DNA of 64,000 nucleotides from Pseudisothecium myosuroides (taxonomy: Eukaryota; Streptophyta; Bryopsida; Hypnales; Lembophyllaceae). A program made the position numbers and the translations under genes. The stretch covers positions 46,281,724-46,345,723 of the forward strand of contig OX637287.1 of assembly GCA_951799445.1 (NCBI GenBank), written 5' to 3'. The notes under the pieces are model-generated. The model had not been told where the DNA came from, did not search any database, and was given only the letters and a program-made list of their open reading frames with translations. Positions 11,785 through 24,356 of this stretch are shown piece after piece. Position 1 is the first letter of the stretch. Each line of letters begins with the position of its first letter.

Positions 11785-13080
11785 GTGGGCCCCTAAACAC
11801 CCCACTCTTCCGTGTTTAACTTTGTTTTATCAAGATCACTAAAGGAGACCGAGAGCTAGGGTAGGCAAGAAGCAAAGTCAGGTTAGAATTAACTTTAAAA
11901 TCTTATAGTAGAGGGCTAGGGGTTTCCGAAAACCTAAAACACGTCCAGATCCGAGCTAAAACGAAGGAGTTATGAGCGGATGAAGTTAGGGGGTCATGTT
12001 GGATGAAACCTAACAAATTTCATCCAAGAGGAACAAAAAAAGCTAACATAAAAAGAGGAATTAATTTAGGAACCGAAAGTCAAATTAGAATTTAGTTTTG
12101 GAATTAGGGCTAGCCGTAATTAGCGGATGAAGTTTGAAGGACCGATTAGCGGTCAGACTTCATCCATTAATAACTTTTGATAGGAAAACCCAAATCTAAT
12201 GTGATTAGTCAAAGTAGAAAGCTAAAATCAAGATCTCCTCGGAACAAGTCTTAAGTTCTACGATTAGTACATTGGTAACCACACTTAAAATCCTTAAGTG
12301 AGATTAGAAGGCGGATTAGGGGCTTTTAAGATTAAGGTTAGGTTAAGTATAGATTTAGAACATCTTAGAACAAGTTTAGGGTGACCCAAAACTAAACCCA
12401 GCTTAAGGAAAGACCTAAATCCAAAGCAGTTAGAGAAGGATGAAGTTCGGGGCAAGTAATGGATGAACCCTAGAAGATTTCATCCAAATTGAGTCAAGAC
12501 TTGGTAATTAGGTTAACATTAGGGGGTTAAGCCCATAGCCCAAATTCCAAGTCAAATCGAAATCAGTAGTCCGTAGAAAAGCATGGATGAAGTTTGAGGG
12601 ACCGAGTAGCGGTCAACCTTCATCCGTCCATAACTTCCTCTAGGAGAGTCCAAATTGAACAAGCTTTATACTTTTAGAAATCACATAAGGTACTCTTTCA
12701 TTTAGAATAGATAAGTTTAGATTAGAACTCACTCCTCTCCCAAACCACTAAGCCTTCGTAGGCTTTGATCCAGACTTAGTAGTCACAGCAATTCCAATTA
12801 GGGTTTCGTTTTGTTTTCTTCATTTTCCAAATTAGCAAGTCTTAGGAGTATAGAAAAGATCCATTGCTTGGAAGGCACAATGGATTGGCGCTAGACACCC
12901 ATAGATCGAGTCAAAACGGTTGTTTAACCGAGAGCCTGGTTGTGCTCGCTTCTTTACCAAGGGTGGGTAAACAAGCGCTCACACATGAACATGCCAAATT
13001 TTGACGTTTTAAATTCTTCTATATTCTTCTATGTGAGTGCGATAGAACATCAATTATTAAATTGATTTTTTGTGATTCAG

Positions 13081-13134
13081 GAAGGGGCTCCACCAGTAGC
13101 TTGCGTAGAGGCTCGCATAGAGGCTCGCGTAGAG
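13081..13134 (+). CDS. Candidate small internal exon
   Basis: Between a good acceptor (TGTGATTCAG, ending 13080) and a strong donor (GAG|GTAAGA at 13135) lie 18 open codons (EGAPPVACVEARIEARVE) with an internal GTAGAGGCTCGC repeat. It may belong to the same plus-strand gene as 8118-8222 if that stop is not used, but this cannot be shown. Low confidence. Confidence 0.2.
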
Positions 13135-13439
13135 GTAAGAAATGTCAATTGTCTATGTGCTAGTATTTCAGCAACGAGGTGGACCACGATGTTCTTTTTA
13201 AGAAGCTGAGCAATAATTGATGAAAAGATGGAATGAGAAACAAGATGCCTGAAAACGGTCCAAGCCAGCTAGAAAACTTGTCACTTTGAAATAGCAGATG
13301 ACGTAGCTTCTGTGAAAAGTGACAAAGTTATGATAAAAGTTCTGTCAAACAAGTAGCGGAATCTACAAGTTCCCACTTACAACACAATTGACAAACTTAT
13401 GTTAATAATTAGGACACAGGAATCCTTGTAGAGCTGGGA

Positions 13440-15202
13440 CTGAAATATCCAAGGGTTCAAAGCTCTGCCGTCAAGGAGGACCCCACTAGGATCAAACCCC
13501 CTTTAGACAAAGGTGAGTTCTTCTAACTCTCACCAATCTCCCACTTGCCACGACATGTTAGTAAAGAACCGAGGAAACAAACTAGTATAATCTCACAATT
13601 AGCCTTCCTCACCACTCACACTAAAGTTCCCCCCAAAGCAGCATCGCCAAGGTACGGTGGAGGGTGACTTAGGATTAGTATAGAGACTCACAACTCACTC
13701 AATAAACACAAAAGTGTCAACCAAATCACCACAAGAACACGAGGATGACCACAACGCTTAAAGGGACCTCCAAGGTCCTTCAAGAGCTTGCAAAACATGA
13801 ACAATGGGGCCAAAAGTGCCCTGAAAACACTATTAAGTTATTTGGCTAAAAATGCCCCAAACACCCAGCACAAGTTGGACCCACAAATCTCAAAATAGGA
13901 ATGGAGGTGGGTTGAGAGAAAAATGGGTGCCCTTTTATACTCTTCCAAGGCACCCACCTCCTTGAATTTAACCTAGGTAATCCTATCTCTTTGGATTTTC
14001 ATCCTTATCTTCTAGAATTTTCACTTATTTTGGAGTTTACGTTGGTCCAAAACTCTAATTATTGGAGATCAACTCTTAATTAAAAATGGATTGCGCCATT
14101 GGCTTCGGAAGACCATTTTTAATTTTGAGGTCTCCAAACTTCTATTCACTTTGCCAAAACTCGCCTGAAACTAGCGCCAACTAAAATCAGTAAATTGTTA
14201 AAAATCTGTTTTTTGAAGGTTATTTGTTCTGACAAAGGGGGCTAGCTAAGGTCGTCGGGAAGGCTCTAGGGAGTAAGAAAAGACTCCTTATTGACTTCGT
14301 TCTGACTTCATGTGCTCCCGGGACACCAATCAACTCCGTGTAAATTTCGCCACGTTGATAATTTATAGGAATGTCGGTGATTTGGGCACCTCCCGCTATC
14401 GGAACACCTTGAAGCTTTTGAGGGCACATTATTAGCATAAAAAAAACTAACCTAATTTTTAGTGAGATTTTACCGCAACCAAGGTAATTATCATGAATTT
14501 TCCATCGTGATTATAAGCGGTTGACCGTCCGGAAAGGGTATCTTTTCAACTCAAAAAATTCTAAAACTTCTTGGGGAACCTCTCACGGAGTCTGTCAAAA
14601 GGTGTGCAAGTTAATGTATCCATCTTGCACGTTTTGATATGGAAGGCAAATAGACCTTCGTTGATTTACCGGCAATCAGGGAATTTTCTACATATGAGGG
14701 AATCTTGGCGAATGGATTTTGCTTTTGACTTTTTAGCATGTTTTCGGCCCTAGATCAAAATCCGGTGGCCATAGATTCCTCTGATGGCCCATCTTGAGAA
14801 AGTGACACCTGCATGCTAACAATTGGGGTTTCTACTATTTCGTTGATGGGATGGAAAAATTGAAACCTATCTTGGAGAATCTATCTAGAGATCTCCTTGG
14901 ACTCTTCTCAGACCAATTTAGTCAATCATGGTCACATGCACAATGGTTTCAGGCTATTTTGGGTAAGAACCTTCAAACATGTTAACTCCCACTACTTCCA
15001 TGGTTCTAACCTATTTACAAGTGGATTTTAGGGTTGTTCTAGGGATAAAAGTCTATTTAGGACCAAATGCCATATTGACATATAACATAACTAGTTTGAT
15101 TTTACACTCTTTTTAGGGCTTTTGCATATAATTACAACTTAAATTATAACATTTAGGAAAAAAGAAAACTATGAGTCCTAAGTAACGAATTGGGAGCTCA
15201 CA
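13440..15202 (-). mobile_element. LTR-like family, 5'-half copy B
   Basis: Read on the minus strand from 15202 it starts TGTGAGCTCCCAATTCG and matches copy A through the 5' part, the TATA box (TTTTATA at 13933-13939 on the plus strand) and the leader, including a GACGGCAGAGCTTTG motif near 13457-13475. Similarity fades below about 13440, so the 3' half with its hairpins is missing. A stretch at 14220-14438 reads open with ~65% amino-acid similarity to 9380-9598 of copy A, but copy C is frameshifted there. I treat it as nucleotide homology, not a gene. Confidence 0.75.
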
Positions 15203-17314
15203 CCTACTCAAACTTTCAAGAGTCCTCCAGGGTGATTCTTGGGACTTTTGGAGAGAAGTTTCACAACTTAAGATATGTATATATAATTGAAACTTTATAC
15301 CCAAAATATAAAAAGTGATTGTGCTTGATTATTGCTTAAATAATTACATCCAAAGCATAAGAATCTAAGATCAATTTTGAGGGTTGGTTACAATATCAAA
15401 AATCCATTTTTTTTTCTTTATTTTTTTTTAATATTACAATCACGTTAATTCACATTGAAATTCTTTCATGTTGGCCCAACAAAATTCAAGAAAATTATTT
15501 GTCTCATTTTTGGGACCCTTTAAGTATTTGGTAATAACACATGTAATCATCCAAATAAATATTAGATCATGGTTTGTATTATTGAACTCATAAATTTTGT
15601 TGTTGAATTTTCTTAGGTAGTTAGAAGAAGATTTTAGAAATTTTTAGAATGCATTTTATTGGCATTGTATGAATAAACTAAGAATTTTCATAGTATTGAA
15701 AATAAGTAAACTCAAAATCAATCCTTGGTTGTTATAAAAGAAAGTTGTACATTTTAGACAAGAATCTATAAGGGTCATTTTTATCCAAGATTTTACCTTA
15801 TGGTTCCTAATATTGAACTGTAATTTTAAGGTTAAATCTTGTTGTTTGTCAAAGGAGATTTTAGATTCTCTTAAAATTCATTTTTGGAACAACTTATGGA
15901 CAATTTGTGATTTTTCAAAGAACTAGAAGTAATGTATTTAAAGTCAGCCCTAGGCTTTCATGAATAGAAGTTGTATATTTGGTAGGGTCAATTTTACTAA
16001 GCACACCTTAAGTTAATGATGAATGAGGTGGCCTACATAAACAATATTCTGATAGCTAGAAGAATTCTTGTCAATTGAAAAACAAGCCCGTGGACTTGAA
16101 GAATATTGCTTTCTTGTCTTCTGGGATGAAAAGTAACTCTTGTGGTACAATATCAACATTGATATTCACCCTGGAACAAGGTCTCTACAATTTTGAATGG
16201 CATAAAGAAGAATTTCATCATGGTTTTTTACCTACCCCGACTATTGGAAAGGAGTGTTAGGGTTTTAAGAAGTTGCTTCAATATGTTAAAGGAAGGTGGG
16301 TTGTTCATTCTATATTTGTGGATTCTCTAAAGCCCTACTATATGATAGAACCTTTTTTCCGAATAAATCTCTTTGTTGAAGCACTATAGAAATCAATAAT
16401 AATCTTGCCTGCTACAATTTTCCAATTCTAGCCTATTCTAGCATTGAATCACTGGAGTAAACCCTACATACGTTGAAAATGGGGATGTTGTTTCATTAAT
16501 CAATTTTTGTGAAGCTTGGTATACAAGTTTTGCTCACCTTGACACTTGTATCAATGCCACATGGAAGCTCTATAGTTCTTGACAATATCAATTATGTTCA
16601 CATGGTAAAGAGATTAGAAAAAAATTGCAAGTATCCATTGCAAAAATGCACAACTTTTATAGAATCATTTATATGAATATTACAGACATCAATCTTCAGG
16701 AATAGTCAGTGTCTAGTTCAAAGTTAGCCGGTGGAATTAGTAAAAAATTTGGTTGCAATTTAGAAACATCAGCAAAAAAAAGCAGTGAAAAAATCTAGAA
16801 TTTTTTTATTTAGAGCAAAAAAACCACGAAAATAACTAGACTTGGTACAATTTGGTACGGGAGTTTCTTGGGGGAGTCACTCCATAGGGAGTTTAAAAAA
16901 CCACATGCGGCGAAGGGGTATTTTTCTAGGGGGTATTTTGATTTTTCCAAGTATTTAAGTGGTCCCTATTATTACCTAATTTTCTGATTGGGGGTATTTT
17001 ATCCAATCCTATAATTAATTATAATTGAAAAGGGTGGATAATTTTGGATACCCTTCCTTTGTTAGAATAAAAAAAAGTAGAGAAAAAAAGCCAAACACGT
17101 AGATTAAAGACAAAAAGTCTTACACCTTAAGACTAAATCACATGAAGATATGGAATCCAAAATGCTGAACAAGCAAAATCTTCAATTTGGGTTAGCCAAA
17201 AAAATCTATGCATTCAGCAGAGCTAGAAGATCAACAGGCTTCAACCAAAAAAATGGGAAAGTAATTAATTGCTGTGCATGTACAGCAGCCACAGCATGAG
17301 TAGGCCCCAAGAAA
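15203..17314. other. Intergenic stretch
   Basis: This is AT-rich sequence without a recognised gene. A weak open frame at 16075-16260 has no known motif. Near 16862-16960 a segment (GGGGGAGTCACTCC...CCACATGCGGCG) resembles the termini of the element at 60194-62259, so it is probably a stray end of that family. Confidence 0.5.
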
Positions 17315-17694
17315 AATCACTATAAGAAAAAGGGGCCCTAATTAACAAAAGATCAATGCATTTATGTTGATTACGATAAAAAAATTTGGGCTCTGTTGAT
17401 TTGGTAGTCCTCTAAACATCAATCAACATGATTTGGTTGATTTGAACAAAAAAAGAATTGCTCAATTGATTTGGCAATCCTCTCAATATCATTTTCCCAC
17501 ATATCGTAGTAGTAGTGCAGGGTTGGCCAAAAATAATTATTTAAAAGTATGCCAAAAGATAAATAAAATAAATAGTCAAATTCAGCAAAAAATTAAATGA
17601 CCAAAATTTTGTAAAAAATGAAAATGTCCAATATTAGTGGAAAAGTCCAAAATAAAGTCCAATGACCATCTAAAATCAAGATATTCTAGATGGC

Positions 17695-18850
17695 AAGGTG
17701 ATGGACTTATGGTGACTCCCAAAAATAATTGGCTACTATATTAATTTTTTTAATAAACTGAGAAATTGGAATTATTAAGAGAAATTTTGACATGTTGTAT
17801 AAAAGGGATTCTACCTTTATGTACAATTTCACTTAGAATGGATTATATTTAGACCTATTATTATTTGAATGAAATTTTCATGGAATGATAAACTTTTTGT
17901 GAAAAGTCAAAATGGCTCATTTCTTTTTATAGGAAGAATGTGCATCTTGACTAGATCACATACTACAAGATCCATGAATATTGGATATTTATTGATTGAA
18001 ATCTTATTGATTAAAATTTGACTTTTTAATTTTTCACTCCATAAATTGCAAATATGTTTTTGATATATATAGTTATTTAATGTTATTTTTATTTTTTATT
18101 TTTATTTTTTGCAATCTATGGAATCGAAAATAAAAAAGTCAAAATTTTGAGGTCAAATTGTAATCAATAAGATATTAATCAATAAGGTTTCAATCAATAA
18201 GATTTCAATCAATAAAAATTTAAAATTCATGGAACTTACAATATGTAATTCTAATCAAGATGTATATTCTTCCTATAAAAAGAAATGAGACATTTTGACT
18301 TTTCACAAAAAAATTATGTTTACATAAAAATTTCATTCAAATAATAATAGGTCTAAGGGCCGCTTTACACCTAGAGGCCGGGCCAATTCGTCACCAAGCC
18401 AATTGTCCAAAATTTCAGCCTATTCTTGGGCTGGAGGCCGGCCTTAACTAATCTGACATTGGCCTCCAGGCCAAGAATTGGCCTCGAATTGGCCTCCCAT
18501 TTTTGATGCACCCAATTTAACAAGCTCAGGCCATGCTCGGGCCATGTCAGATCGTCTATTTGAGGAAAAAAAATTCTGACATAGCAAATTGGCCCGGCTT
18601 CTTAGTGTAAAGGAGTTGGGGTTGATTTGAGCCTTTCGACCAATCACAAGCTTGGATTGTTGGCCTCTGACACACCAAATTGGCCCGGCCTCTAGGTGTA
18701 AAGCGGCCCTAAGTATAGTCTATTCTAAGTGAAATTGTAGAATCCCTTTTGTACAACAATATGCCAAATTTTCACTTCACAATTCTAGTTTCTCAATTTA
18801 TGAGAGCAATTTATATGGTGGCCCCAACTACTACTAGGAGTCACCCTTTT
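17695..18850. repeat. Foldback (long inverted repeat) inside the CACTA element
   Basis: The left arm runs from GGTGACTCCCAAAAATAATT through GGGATTCTAC to the centre near 18100. The right arm returns through GTAGAATCCCTT to AACTACTACTAGGAGTCACC. The right arm is split by the Tourist-like MITE at 18357-18709. The AAT-rich centre has repeated ATCAATAAGATTTCA units. Confidence 0.75.
18357..18709. mobile_element. Tourist-like (PIF/Harbinger) MITE
   Basis: Terminal inverted repeats GGGCCGCTTTACACCTAGAG span 18357-18709, flanked by TAA (18354-18356 and 18710-18712), the TWA target of PIF/Harbinger elements. It is GC-richer than the surroundings, with AATTGGCC-type internal repeats. It interrupts the right arm of the foldback, so it is the younger insertion. 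Confidence 0.85.
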
Positions 18851-18994
18851 TCATTGACATTTAGGGAAAATGATAGTGGAGAGGTTGTTTTTACAATGAA
18901 ATCCATTGTTCATCATGAATTATCAAAGAGCATGGGATAATTTGAAGATGAGAGCTTGACTGCTCATTGTCAAAATGTAAGAATTGTGTGCAAA

Positions 18995-19342
18995 GTAGAA
19001 TTTTAGACCTCATTTTGGCATAGTGGAATAACTTTTTTCAAAGCACTTTGAACTAAAAAAAGGTTGTGAAATCAAGCCAAATTTCATTTCCAAAAACCCA
19101 TTTGATGTTTCAAGCCTCCAATCAAAAGTTATGGACAAATTTCAAAGTGGATGTTTGAAATTGTCAAAAAAAATGTCCTTTCCAACCCCTCTCTCAAATT
19201 TGTCCATAACTTTTGATTGGAGGCTTGAAATCTCAAACGGATTTTTGGAGATGAAAGTTAGGTTCATTTTCTACAATAACTTAGTTCAAAGTTTTAAGAA
19301 AAAAATAATTCTACAATGCCTAAATGAGGTCTAAAATTCTAC
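18995..19342. repeat. Foldback element with GTAGAATTTTAGACCTCATT ends
   Basis: Arms GTAGAATTTTAGACCTCATT and its inverse enclose about 348 bp with imperfect pairing throughout. Each arm holds GTCCATAACTTTTGATTGGA (inverse at about 19117-19136, direct at 19202-19221). Confidence 0.75.
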
Positions 19343-20220
19343 TTAAACCACAAATCCTACTTTTGACTTAAGTATGAGCGGTTGAGCTTCTACTACTCCT
19401 TACTCTTTACAAATCCCATATGGGTTGTCCTACGTCTTACCACCCGTCTTGTATAAAGGCCTTGTCTTCCACTCCCTTCAAACACCAAGACAAGCTACAT
19501 TCAAAGTTAAATTGGAACATATGTTGGATTATTAGGAATGTAGTGGTGGATTCTAGCATTCAAAGCTCAATTGTAGTATATATTTAATTATTTTGAATAT
19601 AATGCTGGATTTTTCAAAGTTCAAATTTAAGAATTTATTTTGGAAAATTTAATTAATTATTTAATATCAATTTGTTGGTTGCAAACGTGGCAATCTAATC
19701 CATTTGGCGGGTCTAGTGACGTGGCAGCTTACGTGGCAAATTATTGAATAATAATAATAATTTTAATGTGACCAAATCAAGATATAAAATCAACATAGAA
19801 GTATTGATTTTTGTCCATATCAAAGTGTCCTAATCAACTATTTTAACCAACATATTTGAGTTGATTATCATGTTGGATCGGACACTATTTTTTCTTGTAG
19901 TGAATGGAAACATAAGGAACCATGTATTCACCACATTAAATCACACATTGCAAGCACACATTGAAGCAAACATTGGAGCACACATTGAAGCATGTGTGTA
20001 TGAATGACATCAAAGTACACATTTGACTAGTTTAGACATACATGCAAAAAGAATTCAAATTAGGGAATGTCTATATTCATACAGGAATGGAAACAAATAG
20101 TTCAATTCGTTGTCAAACTCGATCACCCTAAACCTGTAGAGCAAGATTTGCAACATACATACCGCACCAACACATACTTGCAAAGTAGGAACTTAAACAT
20201 TCATACGTGACCAACACAAA

Positions 20221-20443
20221 CCTACAAAGCAAAAAGGGGTGTTTTAAGTGAGTTTTTAAGTATAGTCCTAGACATAAGATTTTAAGTAATGACCTTTAAG
20301 AAGATTTTCAGCAAAATTTTACTTAAAACACATGTGTTTTAAGTAAAATTTTGTTGAAAATCTTCTTAAAGGTCATTACTTAAAATCTTATGTCTAGGAC
20401 TATACTTAAAAACTCACTTAAAACACCCCTTTTACTTGTAGTG
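20221..20443. mobile_element. Palindromic CACTA MITE
   Basis: This is a near-perfect hairpin: GGGGTGTTTTAAGTGAGTTT is mirrored by AAACTCACTTAAAACACCCC, with an ACACATGTGT centre. The right end is TTTTACTTGTAGTG; the left end is degraded. It is the same family as 49929-50143. Confidence 0.8.
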
Positions 20444-20449
20444 CTAGTT

Positions 20450-22784
20450 CCTGAAAGCTCTACAGACAATTACAAAAGTACTAATTAAACTCAGTTCTGC
20501 GGCTGCAATGTCCAGAGCAGTGGTAAAACAGGAAAAATTTGAAAACAACAAACAAAACTGTGGAGAAACTAAATCCACAACCTACCCTCTATGATAGTTC
20601 CCAAAGTGGCTCAATGAGGTTTCCAAAAGCACAAACCGCATGCCAAAACCCTACTAACAATAAATAACTGCAATGCCTCCCACAATTGAAGCGCACACAA
20701 AAATCCAGACGTTTCAACGGCGACTTCCGCGTTGTAATCCCAAAACCCTAAATAGACTTTGAAATGAGAGAGCCGGAGTGGCGGAGTGCCCTAATTCCGT
20801 GGATGAGCAGCCACGGCATCCAGTTTCATCCACACTGTAAGACCATCAGCAAATTATTTCCATCCAAAGCAGTGGGCCAGCTAACTCATAAACTCAACCT
20901 ACTAACAATAAATACCTTGGATCCATTTCTTGTAGGATATCTTAGATCTAATTTTTTTATAAATCATGTATTATTGACCTAGGTATAGTACTTCAAAGTA
21001 AAATACTTGAATTTGAACACCGTATGTTACCTCAAAGTATTTTCTAATTTTTGGACATCGTAAATTAATACCTCTCTATATTATGCCGCACGTTGTTTGC
21101 TAAAAAAAATCTAAGTGACCCCTCCAAGGGAAATTTAAGGAAAATAGTTGGTAAAATCAAAAAAATATCCCGCACACAAGTAGGCATGTAATTTTTGAAA
21201 TGGTTTAATTGTTGACTGTATCAAATACAAGCTATGCCAAGGCGACAAGAGTAAAAAAAATGCAGTTAAATTAAAAGTCAACATTATGTATGTATTAATT
21301 TTCATAACTACAAAAACTAGTGAAATTAGGTTGCCACTCATTAATTTCTCAACATACTACACGATATAATAATATAAATTGTTTAGTAGAAGGATGCAAT
21401 AATGCAAGAATCATATATGTTGCATGGTTTGGTATACTAGTTCTTGGCCTGGTTTTAGAGAGTTGCATGCGCCTCCATGTAACAAATAGTGAGTTATAAG
21501 ATAACTTCTTTGGATAAGGCAACCTAATTTTATTATTTTGTGTACATATAGTTTGACTAAAGAAATGCTTAATATACATTCAAACAAATGTCACTATTTG
21601 GGTGTAATTCTTTGTGAGATAGCTTCAATTCATGTGAGCTTTCCTCGCTTGTAGTACCAAATTTTTGCTCAAGGTACCGTATGTGAAGGTCTAATTCGGC
21701 ACTCAAGTGCTGAAATTGAATTTCCACATCAAATTTTCAACGGTCCATGTCATCTCACACCACTCACAAGATGACAAGTGACACTTTTTTACGAAAATGA
21801 CATAATTTATGCCAAATCTGCCCTTTACTATTCACAAAATAGTGTAAATCTAGTCCAAATCATGTGTGAGATGAAAAAAATTGTGCAAACATTTTACACC
21901 AACAAATTGATTTGGACATTGCTGGAAGTGTTAAAGGAAGGATTCTCAAATGTGCCTCTAACTCCAAAGCACCATCTTGACTACATGTACATCCATTTAA
22001 TCAATATCTACGTCCACTAAAGAAACAATTTTAGAACCTTTACCAAAAAAAGAAGTGACCCTTTACGACTTTTCCGTGCAATATCCAAATGAAACCTTTT
22101 TGGTGCATTGAAATCCTCTTCTAGTTGCCAACAAAAAAATATAAAAAATTGTTGAGTCTAATAATAATAACTATAATTTGATAGAAACAGTGGCGTTTTG
22201 GAGAGTGCCTACCTGAGTGCATGCATCAAGATCTTTTAAATTTTTTACCATCACTAAAACAATCAAATTTGCAAACAAGTAGCATAACATTCAATAGTAG
22301 TCAATTGTACTACCTTTCCTTTGACGGAATGATGTAGAATATTACACATCATTGCATCCGAGGGATGAAATGGTGTGGAATATTGCACACTCATCAGTAG
22401 TTATAAGGTTAAGAGGCAATTCACACGAGACTTGTTAGTGCTATACAAACAACAATGTTAAACGTTGCAATGCTTAACATTAAGTCAAAGTAAAAAAACA
22501 AGAATTGAAGCTTTAAAGTTTAACTTTGAAGTAGTAAGCAAAAACTTCATGGAGAAGAAGGTATTTAGACACTAAGCAAAGACATGTAGGTTGTTCCAAG
22601 AAATCAACAACATATTTATTTGGTTACTTGGTTGAATGTTATAATCTTGCAATCGATCAATAGTTTTCAAAATCACACAACAATCTCAAAATGTTCAACA
22701 AGATCCATCGATTATTGACATCAACCATCACAGGATTCGTTTAGAAAAAGAGTAATGATTTCACACTTTATTGTTTCTTGCGTA
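20450..22784. other. Intergenic stretch
   Basis: A short GC-richer patch at 20700-20900 contains a small frame (20764-20982) without recognisable motif. The remainder is AT-rich and I see no gene. Confidence 0.45.
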
Positions 22785-23640
22785 TTGCCCCCCCTCTAGT
22801 CTCAAGGCCTTTTTTCATCAAAAAACACTTTTTTCTGCCATCTCTATTGCCAAGAGCAAAAAAGTTTACAAAATATATTTTTGGCATATCTAACCATATA
22901 ATCTTGCATTAGACTAGTATAAAAAGAGTGGAAGAAATTTTAGAAATTTTGACCATATAGATTGTGAGATATTTTCGTTTAAAATGAAGAAAATGTGTTC
23001 TTTTGCACCTTAAGTGACTAGATTATAAGACTTTGAATCTTATTAATTAAATTTTTTTGTACTACAAATTTTGGATTCTGGATTTTTAATGTTGAAGAAT
23101 TGAGCTGAGAATCTAGGAAAAAAATTTATTAAATAAAAGACTTGATTTTCATACTTTAAAAATTTGTTAAAATAGACATAGGTATACAATAGATAGAAAA
23201 ATTAAAATGTTAATAGTTCTAAAATGAAACTGAAACACACTAATTCCAATGGTGAGATTATTATTAGCAAAAAAACTGTATTTTGTAGAATTTTCTTTTT
23301 AAAAATTGTGAAAAATTGAGTTCATAAATGAATCCCATGAGCTATTTTTTAAAGATGCTTTGAGTGCCTCAAAAATAAGACTCTCCATAACTTTTGCATC
23401 ACAAGTCCAAATGGAATGAATTGAATCTTTTAATGTAGACTAAGAAATTTTCTATGAAAAACATAAGTTTAGAAATTTTATTTTGAGATTTTGTGATTTT
23501 GTGATTTTTAGTATTGCTTGTGAATTCCATTTTTGAGTTGGGGGAGGGCTTAACTTTTTCTCTCAAATACCGATCAAAATGAAATATATATTTATAAAAA
23601 GCTAAGGTATTTTTCTATCCTAAAAAAAATTTAAAAAAAT
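22785..23640 (+). mobile_element. Diverged TTAA-type MITE
   Basis: It follows the same block order as the complete copy at 35282-36215: CAAGGCCTTTTTTC start, CTAGTATAAAAAGAGTGG, TTTTGACCATATAGATTG, CAATGGTGAGATTATT, and CTCCATAACTTTTGCATC near 23383. Ends are degraded and no clean TTAA pair is left. Confidence 0.6.
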
Positions 23641-24356
23641 TTAAAAAGAATTTAAAAAAATTAAAAAAAATTAAGATCATTCAAACTTAACCAAATTTCT
23701 ATTTGTTTTGTGGGTGGGGGGACTTTAGAAATTTATGGACCGAATTGCGAGAAATGTTTTTAATCAAGTAACTCAAAACTAAAGAATTCAAATTTGATAA
23801 ATCCTAATTTACAATCATCTAGTATTTTTATCAAATAAATTTTAATACCAAAGGATTACCTGCAAATGTTAACCCCTAAAGTTCCATTGGTCCTACAAGG
23901 GCCAAAATGTGACTTTGGATAGGCTCATACACTCTCAATATTCATTGTAATTTTTTAAAACTTTTTGTGAAGCTAAAAACACACATAAGCTTTTTGGGAA
24001 TATAATTTTTATTTCAATCGGTGCTTAGGAGCAAAAGTAATGACACAATAAGCCAAAAACACAGGTTGGCAAGCAAGCCAAAAAAAATCACAAAAAGTCA
24101 AAATTTATTTTTTTTATTTTTTTTCCCTAAAATATTACTCTCTATATATTTTTCCTACGTGTGAAGCTTTGATTTATAGTCTATTTAGACTAGTAATGAA
24201 ATAATTATGGACAATCTTGTTTTTTGGACAGTCTAAGCATCTTTTTCAAAATAAAAATAAAGGAGGCGATGCCACCACTTGTGAGACATAATCTGTACTG
24301 TATACTCAACATGACATTGGTCAACTATATCAAGACCGTACATCATGTCTTGCTAT

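Larger units (their letters stand above)
8614..12983 (+). mobile_element. Giant LTR-like element, complete copy A
   Basis: The element starts TGTGAGCTCCCAATT, ends AAGCGCTCACA, and is flanked by the 5-bp duplication CATGA (8609-8613 and 12984-12988). The TG...CA termini with a 7-bp inverted repeat and 5-bp TSD are what an LTR would show. No second copy of the 5' start occurs inside, so it is not a two-LTR element. A very long solo LTR of 4.37 kb is the simplest reading. Order of parts: a ~1.27 kb 5' part, a TATA box, a leader with repeated GACGGCGAAGCTTTG motifs, a GC-rich tandem repeat, a purine-rich stretch, a short ATG exon with a splice donor, an intron-like AT-rich stretch, and terminal hairpins. 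Coding capacity is minimal. Confidence 0.75.
17318..19902 (+). mobile_element. Non-autonomous CACTA element
   Basis: Termini are CACTATAAGAAAAA (17318) and TTTTTTCTTGTAGTG (to 19902), flanked by the 3-bp duplication AAT (17315-17317 and 19903-19905), as expected for CACTA elements. Subterminal zones are full of TTGATT/AATCAA motifs (17370-17480 and 19780-19870). No transposase is encoded. The interior carries two foldbacks (17695-18850 and 18995-19342) and a Tourist-like MITE. Confidence 0.85.

Noticed and set aside
8614..12983. Helitron, because of hairpins near the 3' end
   Set aside because: The element has 5-bp target duplications and TGTGAGC inverted ends, not TC...CTRR termini at an A/T site.
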